Shown: positions 22,377-30,832 of the stretch, piece by piece
How the letters are laid out: each line of letters opens with the position of its first letter
Numbering within the stretch: position 1 is the stretch's first letter
Origin: Oscillospiraceae bacterium
GTDB taxonomy: Bacteria > Bacillota > Clostridia > Oscillospirales > Ruminococcaceae
Length of the DNA stretch: 64,000 bases
Reading direction: 5' to 3'
Assembly: GCA_017436125.1 (NCBI GenBank)
Contig: JAFSDS010000067.1
Coordinates: 1-64,000 of the forward strand
Notes under the pieces: model-generated
Seen by the model: only the letters and a program-made list of their open reading frames with translations
Database searches by the model: none
Told to the model about the DNA's origin: nothing
Translations under genes and position numbers: made by a program

Positions 22377-22717
22377 CACCCGTTTTTTTGATTTTAAGGA
22401 ACCTTCTGCTGACGGTGCTCATCGAAGGAGCGCTGATGCTCATATTCGTGAGAAAGAAAGAAAGCACCTATCACAGCGTGCTCGTAAACATGCTTACCAA
22501 TCCTTTGGTAAATTTATGCCTTATGCTGTGGTCGGCTTTTGTTCCGCTGGCTGTGGTTCCGTATTACTATATCGCAACCGCTTTTCTCGAAGTTTCTGCG
22601 GTTTGCGCCGAATGGATATTATATTATAAAATGGGCGATTTTGGCATAAAAAAGGCGTTTTTTGCCTCCCTTGCCCTTAACGCCGCATCTTTTTCCTTCG
22701 GATTTCTGATACAATAA
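22373..22717 (+). CDS. Small polytopic membrane protein closing the array operon
   Basis: 114 residues with four hydrophobic segments (ILRNLLLTVLIEGALMLIFV, MLTNPLVNLCLMLWSAFVPL, YYYIATAFLEVSAVCAEWIL, FFASLALNAASFSFGF). The conserved-looking LTNPLVN and EGALML resemble small VanZ/CPBP-like or DUF membrane proteins, but I cannot name the family. It overlaps the previous gene by 4 bases and is followed by a terminator, so it ends the operon. Confidence 0.65.
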   Translation: MTPVFLILRNLLLTVLIEGALMLIFVRKKESTYHSVLVNMLTNPLVNLCLMLWSAFVPLAVVPYYYIATAFLEVSAVCAEWILYYKMGDFGIKKAFFASLALNAASFSFGFLIQ

Positions 22718-22721
22718 AAAT

Positions 22722-22762
22722 AAAATGAGCACCGCGCTTTTGTACGGTGCTCATTTTTTTAA
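22722..22762 (+). terminator. Terminator of the MFS/microprotein operon, built from GTGCTCA repeats
   Basis: AAAATGAGCACCG / CGGTGCTCATTTT stem with a T-run. The stem is made of an inverted pair of the TGAGCAC motif. It also lies just behind the convergent minus-strand gene. Confidence 0.88.
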
Positions 22763-23421
22763 ATCAGGTTTTCGATATCGAAGAGATTCCATGGATACTC
22801 CGCCGGAGGCATTGACTTTACGTCAACCTGTTCGCCAGTAATGGGATGCTTAAATCCAAGATGAAAGCTCCAGAGTGCGGTTTCACAGTGGTTATCCCGG
22901 CTGCCGTATTTTCCGTCGCCCAAAAGGGGCATTTTTCTTCCGGCAAACTGAACTCTTACCTGGTGGGTGCGTCCGGTATGGAGCTTTACACGAACAAGAG
23001 AAACTGTTCCGTGCTCCGGGTGCTCGGCGGATGCAAGAACTTTATATTCAAGGCTCGCTTCCTTAACTCCCTTGCGTTCCCGCTTTACGATAAAAGTTTT
23101 GTTTTTCTGGGAATCCTTAAAAAGAAGGTCCTTGAAAACGCCCTCCTCTTCTTCCGGAACGCCCTTTATAACTGCGATATATTCCTTTTCAAACTCCCTT
23201 TTCTGGATAGCTTCGGAAAGTTTTCCGGTGGCTTTCTGCATTTTTGAAAGCACCATGGCGCCGCCGGTGTTGCGGTCAAGGCGGTGAACAAGATAGCAGG
23301 GTCTGTGAACATGCTCCGAAGCAAGGGTAACGATATCTTCGCTTCCTGCGGCGGGTTCCGAAAGAACGTTTGCCGGTTTTTCACAGATTATTATAAATTT
23401 ATCCTCAAAAAGAACTTTCAT
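22759..23421 (-). CDS. RluA-family pseudouridine synthase
   Basis: 220 residues from ATG 23421 (AAAGGAG upstream; the GTG at 23430 overlaps that site and is less likely). The catalytic motif HRLDRNTGGAMVLSK is intact, as are EKEYIAVIKG, LHTGRTHQVRVQFA and LGDGKYG. Isomerises uridine to pseudouridine in rRNA or tRNA; the target position cannot be inferred. No S4 domain, so it is a short member. Monocistronic. Confidence 0.93.
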   Translation of the reverse strand: MKVLFEDKFIIICEKPANVLSEPAAGSEDIVTLASEHVHRPCYLVHRLDRNTGGAMVLSKMQKATGKLSEAIQKREFEKEYIAVIKGVPEEEEGVFKDLLFKDSQKNKTFIVKRERKGVKEASLEYKVLASAEHPEHGTVSLVRVKLHTGRTHQVRVQFAGRKMPLLGDGKYGSRDNHCETALWSFHLGFKHPITGEQVDVKSMPPAEYPWNLFDIENLI

Positions 23422-23445
23422 AAACAGCACTCCTTTAAGATAGAG

Positions 23446-23550
23446 GACGATCCCTCAGTCAGCTTTGCTGACAGCTTAGCTACCCTTTTGTCGTCTTCGA
23501 CGACATTTCCCCTGGTAGGGGAATCTTCTTTGCGCAAGGGAGCCTTTATA
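23446..23550. repeat. Palindrome-rich intergenic repeat-like segment
   Basis: Contains CAGTCAGCTTTGCTGACAG, TCGTCTTCGACGA and CCCCTGGTAGGGG inverted repeats and flanking CCCTC / GGGAG ends. The style is that of dispersed intergenic repeats, but no second full copy is in the window. Confidence 0.45.
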
Positions 23551-23605
23551 TGTCTTATTTATACCATAAACAAAACCCCATATAAACCCTTTTTGAAAAA
23601 ATCTA

Positions 23606-23634
23606 TTGAAAACAAAGGGGAAAAAGGATAAAAT
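23606..23634 (+). promoter_or_regulatory. Promoter of the EutP-like gene
   Basis: TTGAAA, 17-bp spacer, TAAAAT, about 35 bp before the start. Confidence 0.55.
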
Positions 23635-23668
23635 GAAAACATAGATCAAGCTTTCGGAGGTGTTTTTG

Positions 23669-24208
23669 TTGTCCGAAAAAGATTCCGTCAATGCCGCTCT
23701 TGTCAACCCGGAGGACAGAGAGGAATATCATCGATCCCTCGGCCTTACCAAAAAGATTGAATCCAGAAAGATAATCCTTGTCGGCCGTTCCCGCTGCGGA
23801 AAAACGACTCTTATCCGCCGCCTTCATAACCTTGATATGAGCTATCATAAGACCCAGTCCATCGAGGCCTGGTCCGATGCTATCGATACCCCCGGAGAAT
23901 ATACGGATACCCCGTTTTTCAGCCGCGGAGCCGCCATAACTCCCGCATACGATGCGGATATAGTCTGCTTCTGTCATGACTGCGGAAACGATATCTGCCG
24001 CCTTCCCCAGATGTTTTCCATGAGCTTTGCAAAACCTGTCATCGGCATTGTTACAAAGGCGGATACGGACGATACCCCAACCGAACAGGCGGAGCTTTTT
24101 CTCCATAACGCCGGCGCAAGGCATATCGTCGTAACAAGCTCCCTTACCGGAAGAGGCATCGAGGAACTTATCGACCTTATTAATACAATAGATCTGAATG
24201 ATTATTGA
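23669..24208 (+). CDS. EutP/PduV-like small GTPase
   Basis: 179 residues. P-loop GRSRCGKTTLIRRL near residue 24, then SIEAWSDAIDTPGEYTDTP (G3-like DTPGEY, the EutP hallmark), TKAD as G4 and SSLTGRGIEEL as G5. EutP-type proteins occur in ethanolamine and propanediol microcompartment operons, though their role is not settled. No such operon is present here; the gene is alone with its own promoter and terminator. GGAGG at 23656-23660 favours the TTG at 23669 (or 23666) over the GTG at 23660. Confidence 0.82.
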   Translation: MSEKDSVNAALVNPEDREEYHRSLGLTKKIESRKIILVGRSRCGKTTLIRRLHNLDMSYHKTQSIEAWSDAIDTPGEYTDTPFFSRGAAITPAYDADIVCFCHDCGNDICRLPQMFSMSFAKPVIGIVTKADTDDTPTEQAELFLHNAGARHIVVTSSLTGRGIEELIDLINTIDLNDY

Positions 24209-24216
24209 TAATAATT

Positions 24217-24252
24217 AAAGGAGCGCTTCTTTACGAAGCGCTCCTTTTTAAA
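24217..24252 (+). terminator. Terminator of the EutP-like gene
   Basis: AAAGGAGCGCTTC / GAAGCGCTCCTTT perfect stem with T-run. Confidence 0.92.
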
Positions 24253-24302
24253 TAATAGCCGAGGGAACGCCGGGGACGACATTCTCCATATCAAATGATA
24301 TT

Positions 24303-24334
24303 AAAAATAAAAACACCCGCCGTTTTCCGGCGGG
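24303..24334 (-). terminator. Terminator of the polar amino-acid ABC operon
   Basis: On the minus strand, GCCCGCCG / CGGCGGGT stem followed by GTTTTTATTTTT. Confidence 0.85.
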
Positions 24335-24342
24335 CATTTCTT

Positions 24343-25023
24343 TTATTTAACTGTTATGTCTATCTTTTTCTGCATTTTTCTTACAGCAACGGAAAGGCTG
24401 AAGTTGATGACAAAATAGATGACCGCCGCCGTTCCGAAAAGGATGAAAACGTCCTGGGCGGTGATGGGGTGTCCGGTAAAGGTGTTTGCGGTGGACATAA
24501 GCTTTTTAACAACAAACATAAGCTCCGCAATGCCTATCTGGGCAAGATAGGATGTATCCTTGATAATGGTTATGCACTGGCTCGTAAGAGTTGGGATTAT
24601 CCTGCGGAAAGTCTGGGGCAGAATGATGTAAATCATTATCTGAATAAAGCTGAAGCCCTGGCTTCTGCCCGCTTCTATCTGTCCCTTCGGGATGGAGTTA
24701 AGTCCGCCGCGGATTATTTCGGAAATAATTGCCGCATTGAAAATAACCGTTGCAACAAGAGCCCTTGAAAGAAGAGAGGGCAGCGGAACAGCCGCAATGG
24801 CAACAAAAACCCAGAGAAGCAGAGGAGTGTTGCGGAAAATCTCAACAATGACCGCCGCGATTTTTCCGGTGTGTTTTCCGTAGGTGTTGAAAAGTGCAAG
24901 CACCGTTCCCAAAAGCGTTCCGCCAAAAAGGGTAACAACGGCGATGATAAGCGTCATGCCAAGTCCGGCGAGGATATAGAAAATGTTATAACTTGTAAAA
25001 ATAAGAGCGATTTCTTCCATCAT
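24343..25023 (-). CDS. Polar amino-acid ABC transporter permease 2
   Basis: 226 residues, HisM/GlnP type, with five hydrophobic spans and the EAA loop seen as RGGLNSIPKGQIEAGRSQGF followed by ILPQTFRRIIPTLTSQCITI. Last gene of a four-gene minus-strand operon (ATPase 27336, binding protein 26570, permease 25727, permease 25023). It overlaps the previous permease by 4 bases. The pair probably forms a heterodimeric channel for a glutamate/glutamine-type substrate; the substrate is inferred from the family. Confidence 0.93.
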   Translation of the reverse strand: MMEEIALIFTSYNIFYILAGLGMTLIIAVVTLFGGTLLGTVLALFNTYGKHTGKIAAVIVEIFRNTPLLLWVFVAIAAVPLPSLLSRALVATVIFNAAIISEIIRGGLNSIPKGQIEAGRSQGFSFIQIMIYIILPQTFRRIIPTLTSQCITIIKDTSYLAQIGIAELMFVVKKLMSTANTFTGHPITAQDVFILFGTAAVIYFVINFSLSVAVRKMQKKIDITVK

Positions 25024-25727
25024 CCGGCGCTCACCTCCTTATCGGAGGAGTTTGCCTGATTTTTAAGCTTCTGTTCATAGCGCTTTGCAAAATATGTAAG
25101 CGGGAAGCAAAGACAGAAGAAAAGAATTCCGCAGGTGAGATATGCCGGTCCGTAGCTGAGGGTTCCGTTGGATGCCCAGGCGTTGGAGCGGTACATAAGG
25201 TCGCCGCCGGCTATCATTGCAAGAACGGAAGTGTTTTTGATAAGCGCAACCATCTGGTTAACAAGGGGAGGAAGCGCGATTTTTACGGACTGGGGAAGAA
25301 TGATATAGCGCATGGCCTGAAGATGGGTAAATCCCTGGCTGAGGGCGGCTTCCGTCTGGCCATAGGAAACAGAGGTTATTCCGGTGCGTACAACTTCGGA
25401 GATATATGCTCCGGTATATACCCCAAGACCGATAACGCCTATCTGTTCCTTGGTAAGGCCAACTCCCGCATAGAGAAGTCCGTAATACATGAAAAGCACC
25501 TGAAGAACAAGGGGAGTGTTCTGGAAAAACTCAACATATACCCTTGCGATGCCTTTGAGGATTTTATTGTTTCCGGAAGAGAAAAGCCCGAAAACAACGC
25601 CGAGGAAAAGGGCAAGGATAAGCGCAAAAAACGAAACTTCAACCGTTACAAAAAGCGCGTCGATAAATTCCTGTCTTGCTTCCCAAAGAGCTTCCCAGCG
25701 CCAAAGGGCAAAAACGCCGCTGTTCAT
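25020..25727 (-). CDS. Polar amino-acid ABC transporter permease 1
   Basis: 235 residues. N-terminal RWEALWEARQEFIDALFVTV, TMs, and the EAA loop RTGITSVSYGQTEAALSQGF with ILPQSVKIALPPLVNQMVAL. The NTPLVLQVLFMYYG string is typical of this family. It sits between the binding protein (60 bp away) and the second permease (4-base overlap). Confidence 0.93.
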   Translation of the reverse strand: MNSGVFALWRWEALWEARQEFIDALFVTVEVSFFALILALFLGVVFGLFSSGNNKILKGIARVYVEFFQNTPLVLQVLFMYYGLLYAGVGLTKEQIGVIGLGVYTGAYISEVVRTGITSVSYGQTEAALSQGFTHLQAMRYIILPQSVKIALPPLVNQMVALIKNTSVLAMIAGGDLMYRSNAWASNGTLSYGPAYLTCGILFFCLCFPLTYFAKRYEQKLKNQANSSDKEVSAG

Positions 25728-25787
25728 CTGCTTTTCACTTCCTTTCTGTCAAATTTCTAGGCCCATTACCAAAGGCGGGCAAAATAA

Positions 25788-26570
25788 TTATCCTTCAAAG
25801 CTGGGCAAAAGTCCGTTTGCTTCGCGGATGGAATCAATGGTTCCGTCGGAAAGCCACTGTTCAATAAGTCCGTCAACGTATGCGTTGAGCTGGGTGTTGG
25901 AAAGTTTTGAAACAACGCCAAAGGGCTGTGCCGCAAATCTTTCCTCAAGAATAACGGTGGTGTCGTCCATATAGGAGGAAAGAACAACGGTATCAACGCA
26001 GTGTGCGTCGATTGCACCGGCAGAAAGAGCAAGTTTTATGGCGGCGTGGTCGTCAAATTCATCAAAGGAAAGTTCGTATCCCTCGCCGAGGTAGTCTTTA
26101 AGGGATTGGGCGGAGGTGGAACTCATGGTAACGCCGACGGTCTTTCCGTTAAGGTCCTCAAGGGATGCAATGCCGGAATTTTTAAGAACCATAACGCCGA
26201 CAGCGTCAGTATAATAAGGAGCGGAAAAATGATAGCTCATTTTGCGTTCCTCGGTGATAGTGAAGTTGGAAAGGCTGATGTCGATATCGCCGGAATCTAT
26301 CATCTGAAGACGGGTGGTGGGAGTTACAACAAGAAACTCGACCTCAACGCCCATTTCTTCTGCGATTTTTCTTGCGATGTCGATTTCAAGACCTTCGTAT
26401 TCGCCGGTTTCGGGGTTAAGATAACCCATGCCGATAAGGGAATCCTTAACGCCGACTTTAAGAACGCCGCGTTCCTGAATGGTTTCAACGGTAACCTCGG
26501 CGCTGCCGCCGCAGGAAGCGAAGCTCAGCATCATAACAATGACGAGAACAAGAGAGATGATTTTTTTCAT
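25788..26570 (-). CDS. Polar amino-acid ABC transporter substrate-binding lipoprotein
   Basis: 260 residues with a lipoprotein signal (MLSFASCGG, modified Cys about residue 20) and an SBP_bac_3 domain: IQERGVLKVGVKDSLIGMGY, GEYEGLEIDIARKIAEEMGV, ITEERKMSYHFSAPYY, GVTMSSTSAQSLKDYLG. It captures a polar amino acid at the outer face for the two permeases. The Asp of the amino-acid-binding EGLEIDIA stretch is present. Located between the ATPase and permease genes. Confidence 0.93.
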   Translation of the reverse strand: MKKIISLVLVIVMMLSFASCGGSAEVTVETIQERGVLKVGVKDSLIGMGYLNPETGEYEGLEIDIARKIAEEMGVEVEFLVVTPTTRLQMIDSGDIDISLSNFTITEERKMSYHFSAPYYTDAVGVMVLKNSGIASLEDLNGKTVGVTMSSTSAQSLKDYLGEGYELSFDEFDDHAAIKLALSAGAIDAHCVDTVVLSSYMDDTTVILEERFAAQPFGVVSKLSNTQLNAYVDGLIEQWLSDGTIDSIREANGLLPSFEG

Positions 26571-26610
26571 TATGCGTTTCCTTTCATAATAGAATATCCG
26601 TAAAAACGGA

Positions 26611-27336
26611 TCACTGTCTTAAAATTTTTCCAAGGAAGGCTTTAGTCCTTTCGTTTTCCGGATTTGTAAAGAAATGCTCCGGAGTACCTTCTTCGATAAT
26701 GCGGCCTTCGTCCATAAAAACGATTCTGTCCGCAACTTCACGGGCAAAGCCCATTTCATGGGTAACAACGACCATGGTGATGTTTTCTTCGGAAAGGCGG
26801 ATCATAACATCAAGAACTTCCTGAACGGTTTCCGGGTCAAGGGCAGAAGTAGGCTCATCAAAAATGATGATCTTCTGCTGGGTGGTAAGGGCCCTTGCTA
26901 TGGCAACTCTCTGCTGCTGGCCGCCGGAAAGAGTTGATGGATAAACATGCGCCTTATCTTCAAGTCCGACAAGTTTAAGATACTTCATGGCAAGTTCCTC
27001 AGCTTCGGCCTTGGATTTTTTCTGAAGTTTTATGGGAGCAAGGGTAAGGTTATGAAGAACGTCCATGTGGGGATAAAGGTTGAACTGCTGAAAAACCATT
27101 GCGGAGGTTTTTCGGACAAGTTCGGTTTTATTCCTGTGGGTCAAAAGTTCGCCGTCGATATAAACTTCGCCGGAGGAAGGCTCTTCAAGAAAATTCATGC
27201 AGCGAACGGTTGTGGATTTTCCGCTGCCGGAAGGGCCGATTATAACAAGCTTTTCGCCCTCTTTGACCTCAAGGTTAACATCTTTAAGAACATGGAGGTT
27301 TCCGAAATATTTATTTACGTTAACAAGTTTTATCAA
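26611..27336 (-). CDS. Polar amino-acid ABC transporter ATPase
   Basis: 241 residues, GlnQ/GltL type: Walker [15 protein letters not shown]-loop [14 protein letters not shown], signature LSGGQQQR, Walker [13 protein letters not shown], switch His THEMGF. First gene of the operon. The start is TTG 27336 with GGGAGGCG 7 bases upstream. Unlike the ATPase at 13838, it ends at the normal point and has no extra C-terminal domain. Confidence 0.95.
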   Translation of the reverse strand: MIKLVNVNKYFGNLHVLKDVNLEVKEGEKLVIIGPSGSGKSTTVRCMNFLEEPSSGEVYIDGELLTHRNKTELVRKTSAMVFQQFNLYPHMDVLHNLTLAPIKLQKKSKAEAEELAMKYLKLVGLEDKAHVYPSTLSGGQQQRVAIARALTTQQKIIIFDEPTSALDPETVQEVLDVMIRLSEENITMVVVTHEMGFAREVADRIVFMDEGRIIEEGTPEHFFTNPENERTKAFLGKILRQ

Positions 27337-27373
27337 TATTTTCGCCTCCCAAATGACAGTCTTTAACTAATAT

Positions 27374-27402
27374 ATTTTATAGTAAAACACAAAATCCGTC
27401 AA
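27374..27402 (-). promoter_or_regulatory. Promoter of the polar amino-acid ABC operon
   Basis: Minus strand TTGACG, 17-bp spacer, TAAAAT, divergent from the rsmA promoter. Confidence 0.65.
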
Positions 27403-27428
27403 GGAAAAAGAAAGAGGATATTAAAAAC

Positions 27429-27457
27429 TTTACAGAATCGTAATAAAAAGATATAAT
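27429..27457 (+). promoter_or_regulatory. Promoter of rsmA
   Basis: TTTACA, 17-bp spacer, TATAAT, then GGAGG before ATG 27493. Confidence 0.65.
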
Positions 27458-27492
27458 AAAACCAAAAGAAAATTCGTTTTTTGGAGGATAAA

Positions 27493-28341
27493 ATGCCGGA
27501 ACTTTCAAATATAAACGTTGTCCGGGAGATTCTTGGACGTCACGGTTTTAAATTTTCAAAAAGCCTTGGCCAAAACTTTATAGTAAACCCGGATCTTTGC
27601 CCGCGCATTGCAAAAGAGAGCGGAGTCGGCCCCGGCGTATGCGCTCTTGAGATAGGCCCGGGCATCGGCGTGCTCACAAAAGAGCTTGCATTAAGGGCGG
27701 AAAAGGTTTTGAGCATCGAAATAGATAAAGCACTTCTGCCCGTGCTCAAAGAAACCCTTGCGGAATTCGATAACGTGAGCATCCTCAATGCGGACGTGCT
27801 CGAGCTGGATCTCAAATCCGTAATAAAGGAACATTTCGGCGATATGCCCTTCGTCGTATGCGCAAATCTTCCCTATTACATCACTTCGCCCATTATTATG
27901 AAGCTTTTGGAAGAAAATATCGGTGCGGAAAATCTTACCGTAATGGTACAGAAGGAAGCAGCGGTCCGCATTGCCGCAAAACCGGGAACAAGGGACTGCG
28001 GCGCCATAAGCGCGGCCATAAATTATTACAGCGAGCCGGAAAAACTTTTCGATGTTTCAAAAGGGAATTTTGTTCCCCCGCCAAACGTAACTTCCGCCGT
28101 TATCCGCCTTACTTTACGAAAAGCTCCGCCGGTAAAAGTTGCGGATGAAAAACACTTTTTCCGCATAGTAAAGGCATCTTTCAGCCAGAGAAGAAAAACT
28201 TTGACGAACTCCCTTTCTTCCGGGCTCAGCATCGGAAAAGACGAGGTCCTTTCCGCACTTGAAAAATGCGGTCTTGGCCCAAATGCAAGGGCGGAGGAAC
28301 TCTCTCTCGAGGATTTTGCCGCTCTTTCGGAGATCCTTTGA
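27493..28341 (+). CDS. rsmA: 16S rRNA dimethyladenosine transferase (RsmA/KsgA)
   Basis: Dimethylates the two adjacent adenosines near the 3' end of 16S rRNA using S-adenosylmethionine; cytoplasmic ribosome maturation. 282 residues with SLGQNFIVNPDLCPRI, SAM site ALEIGPGIGVLTKELA, catalytic NLPYYITSPIIMKLL and C-terminal FSQRRKTLTNSL, all canonical. ATG 27493 with GGAGG. Two GTGCTCA motifs lie inside the gene (27670, 27742). Confidence 0.97.
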   Translation: MPELSNINVVREILGRHGFKFSKSLGQNFIVNPDLCPRIAKESGVGPGVCALEIGPGIGVLTKELALRAEKVLSIEIDKALLPVLKETLAEFDNVSILNADVLELDLKSVIKEHFGDMPFVVCANLPYYITSPIIMKLLEENIGAENLTVMVQKEAAVRIAAKPGTRDCGAISAAINYYSEPEKLFDVSKGNFVPPPNVTSAVIRLTLRKAPPVKVADEKHFFRIVKASFSQRRKTLTNSLSSGLSIGKDEVLSALEKCGLGPNARAEELSLEDFAALSEIL

Positions 28342-28375
28342 TTTTAATTTCGCAAAAACGGAACAATCCTGCCAC

Positions 28376-28404
28376 TTGCTAACAGCTGAAAACGGGAGTA
28401 TAAT
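28376..28404 (+). promoter_or_regulatory. Promoter of the DUF4430 lipoprotein
   Basis: TTGCTA, 17-bp spacer, TATAAT, about 60 bp before ATG 28463. Confidence 0.55.
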
Positions 28405-28462
28405 GCAAATTGTGGAAACAACCGCCGAAAAAGACGGAAAAATCCCAAAGGAGGAAATAAAA

Positions 28463-28834
28463 ATGAAAAAAATCATTGCAATGGCACTTGCACTTATTAT
28501 GATGCTCAGCTTTGCTGCCTGCTCTTCCGCAGAAACCGTAAAATTTGCAGTAAGCGACCTTGAGGGCAACGTTGTTTACGAGTTCGAAGTTGAACTTGCA
28601 GAAAACGCAACCGCAGGTACTCTTCTTGAAGAAGGTCTTACCGCAAACGGCATTGACTATGAACAGGTTGACACCACCATGATCCAGAGAATCGGCGACC
28701 TTGAACAGGATTCCGTAAACTGGACTGTTTGGTGGTCCGTATATGTAAACGGCGAATACGGCCAGGTTGGCCTTTGGGAACAGCCCGTTGCTGCCGGCGA
28801 CCTCATCGAAATCAAACTTGAAAACACCTATTGA
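28463..28834 (+). CDS. DUF4430-domain lipoprotein
   Basis: 123 residues: lipoprotein signal MLSFAACSS (Cys about residue 20) then a domain matching DUF4430, the fold related to the transcobalamin C-terminal domain: TAGTLLEEGLTANGIDYE, WTVWWSVYVNGEYGQVGL, then PVAAGDLIEIKLE. Such domains bind cobalamin-like or other ligands at the surface, but no partner transporter is adjacent. Strong AAAGGAGG site. A single-gene unit with terminator. Confidence 0.85.
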   Translation: MKKIIAMALALIMMLSFAACSSAETVKFAVSDLEGNVVYEFEVELAENATAGTLLEEGLTANGIDYEQVDTTMIQRIGDLEQDSVNWTVWWSVYVNGEYGQVGLWEQPVAAGDLIEIKLENTY

Positions 28835-28849
28835 TAAATAATCAAAGAA

Positions 28850-28889
28850 AACTTCCCCTTCCGGAACATCCGGGAGGGGATTTTTTTGT
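28850..28889 (+). terminator. Terminator of the DUF4430 gene
   Basis: CCCCTTCCGG / CCGGGAGGGG imperfect stem followed by seven T. Confidence 0.85.
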
Positions 28890-28910
28890 TTTATGTCTAT
28901 TATATTATAC

Positions 28911-28939
28911 TTGTATATTTAATATTATTTTGTTATAAT
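28911..28939 (+). promoter_or_regulatory. Promoter of the tepA operon
   Basis: TTGTAT, 17-bp spacer, TATAAT; the leader runs about 75 bp to the TepA start. Confidence 0.55.
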
Positions 28940-29019
28940 GTAATTTACGAAAGTTTGCGCTGACGTATATAAACCTTTTTTCGAAGCATAATATTAAAAA
29001 ACTTCGGAGGTTTTATGAT

Positions 29020-29724
29020 ATGTCAGAGGAAATAAAAAACTGCCCGGAAGAGGAAAAAGACGATATCGAAACCCAGACCGACCAGATAATCGAAACGGGC
29101 TCGGTCATAAAAACAAAGGGGAAACACTGTATCCATTGTCTTACCATAGTCGGACAGATAGAGGGACATTATATTCTTCCGCCGCAAAATAAAAGCACAA
29201 AGTATGAACATGTTATCCCACAGCTGGTCGCCATTGAGGAAGACCCGGAGATAGAAGGGCTCATAGTGATGCTTAATACCGTCGGCGGCGACGTTGAAGC
29301 GGGCCTTGCCATTGCGGAACTTATTTCCGGCATGAGTAAGCCGACTGTTTCCCTTGTTCTCGGGGGCGGACATTCCATAGGCGTTCCGCTGGCCTGTTCC
29401 GCAAGGGATTCGTTCATCGTTCCCTCCGCTACTATGACTATCCACCCGGTAAGGATGAACGGTCTTGTTCTCGGCGTTCCCCAAACTCTTTCGTATTTTG
29501 ACAAAATGCAGGAACGGATAACAAAATTCGTTACCGAAAATTCAAATATCAAGGCCGAACGCTTCCGTGAGCTTATGTTTACTACCGGTGAACTTATTAC
29601 CGATGTCGGAACAGTTCTCGACGGCGAAGCCGCAGTTGCGGAAGGGCTTATAGATAATCTCGGCGGACTTTCCGATGCGATAAAATGCCTTTATTCCCGG
29701 ATAGAGGGGAGAGAGGCAGAATGA
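29020..29724 (+). CDS. tepA: ClpP-fold protease, TepA family
   Basis: 234 residues. ClpP/crotonase-type fold with [30 protein letters not shown] (catalytic Ser in HSI) and [10 protein letters not shown] (catalytic His), as in TepA. Bacillus TepA was linked to degrading spore proteins and to translocation; its role here is unknown. Gene order tepA-ylzJ-(uppP)-ftsK/spoIIIE mirrors Bacillus, supporting the assignment. GGAGG precedes the ATG by 13 bases. Confidence 0.9.
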   Translation: MSEEIKNCPEEEKDDIETQTDQIIETGSVIKTKGKHCIHCLTIVGQIEGHYILPPQNKSTKYEHVIPQLVAIEEDPEIEGLIVMLNTVGGDVEAGLAIAELISGMSKPTVSLVLGGGHSIGVPLACSARDSFIVPSATMTIHPVRMNGLVLGVPQTLSYFDKMQERITKFVTENSNIKAERFRELMFTTGELITDVGTVLDGEAAVAEGLIDNLGGLSDAIKCLYSRIEGREAE

Positions 29725-29918
29725 TGCTCTGGACAGTCGAACCTTTCGACCGGATATTCCCGACGGATATTCCGGAAACGGTGACGATGGATATCGGCGG
29801 CGGATTTCTTGAGGGAAGGATGACCCCGGCGGGATTTACCGTTTCGCGCCTTGTTTCAACGGATTTGAAAAAATACCTTAAATCGGAATACTCCCCCGGT
29901 TATATCAGAAAAAACTGA
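29721..29918 (+). CDS. YlzJ-like protein
   Basis: 65 residues, matching YlzJ in size, position directly after tepA and the opening [21 protein letters not shown] at the end fits too. Function is unknown in the family. The ATG overlaps the tepA stop (ATGA), so translation is coupled. Confidence 0.8.
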   Translation: MMLWTVEPFDRIFPTDIPETVTMDIGGGFLEGRMTPAGFTVSRLVSTDLKKYLKSEYSPGYIRKN

Positions 29919-29954
29919 ACCGCCGCTTCTGCGGCTACATATAAGGAGAAAAAC

Positions 29955-30818
29955 ATGAGCATTTTTGACGCTGTAATTCAGGGAATAATACAGGGCCTTA
30001 CGGAATTTCTTCCGGTTTCATCAAGCGGCCATCTTTCGCTTTACCAGCATTTTACCGGCAACAGCGGCGAAGCCGCCGGAATTTATTCGATTCTGCTCCA
30101 TCTTGGAACGCTTTTTGCCGTTATGATAGCTTTTTACGGCGAGCTTTTGGATATGATAAAAGAATTTTTCGCCATGGCAAAAGAAGTCGTTACCGGAAAA
30201 TTCAATAAAGAGAAAATGAACGGCTCCAGAAGGATGATATTTCTTTTTATCATAAGCCTTCTGCCCCTCTGTTTCTTCTATTTCATCTCCGATTTTTATA
30301 ACGCCCTTTCCACGGATAACGATATCATTGTTGAAGGCCTCTGCTTCCTTCTTACAGCGGTTCTTCTCATTGTTTCCGGAAAATGCGTTAAAGAGGGCGG
30401 CTCCACCGCCGAAAACATGACCTGGAAACAGGCCGTCGGTATGGGAATCATGCAGGGCATTGCTCCTCTTCCGGGACTTTCCCGTTCCGGCTCGACCATT
30501 TCCACCGGACTTATCCTCGGTGTATCCCGTGACCAGGCCGTTGCCTTTTCGTTCATCATGGGCGTTCCGGCGGTTCTTGCGGCAAACCTTCTCGAAGTTC
30601 CCGCCGCAATAACCGGCGATGTTGAAATAAACTGGTTAGCCGCTCTTATGGGCATGGCCGTTTCGCTTATCGTTGGCCTTGCCGCAATAAAAACCGTAAA
30701 ACTTCTTGTAAAAAACGATAAATTTACAAAATTTGCCTGGTATCTCATTCCCCTCGGCATTATCATAGTTGCCGTTGGAATTTTTGAAAAAATAACCGGA
30801 ACTGTTATAACATTTTAA
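29955..30818 (+). CDS. uppP: Undecaprenyl-diphosphatase (UppP/BacA)
   Basis: Integral membrane enzyme that removes one phosphate from undecaprenyl diphosphate to recycle the lipid carrier for cell-wall synthesis. 287 residues, the first conserved block QGIIQGLTEFLPVSSSGHLS and the second PLPGLSRSGSTISTGLILG are intact, including catalytic Glu/Ser/His and Arg. About eight TMs. Located between ylzJ and ftsK, an insertion relative to the Bacillus order. AAGGAG site. Confidence 0.96.
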   Translation: MSIFDAVIQGIIQGLTEFLPVSSSGHLSLYQHFTGNSGEAAGIYSILLHLGTLFAVMIAFYGELLDMIKEFFAMAKEVVTGKFNKEKMNGSRRMIFLFIISLLPLCFFYFISDFYNALSTDNDIIVEGLCFLLTAVLLIVSGKCVKEGGSTAENMTWKQAVGMGIMQGIAPLPGLSRSGSTISTGLILGVSRDQAVAFSFIMGVPAVLAANLLEVPAAITGDVEINWLAALMGMAVSLIVGLAAIKTVKLLVKNDKFTKFAWYLIPLGIIIVAVGIFEKITGTVITF

Positions 30819-30832
30819 GGAAGGCTGTTTAA

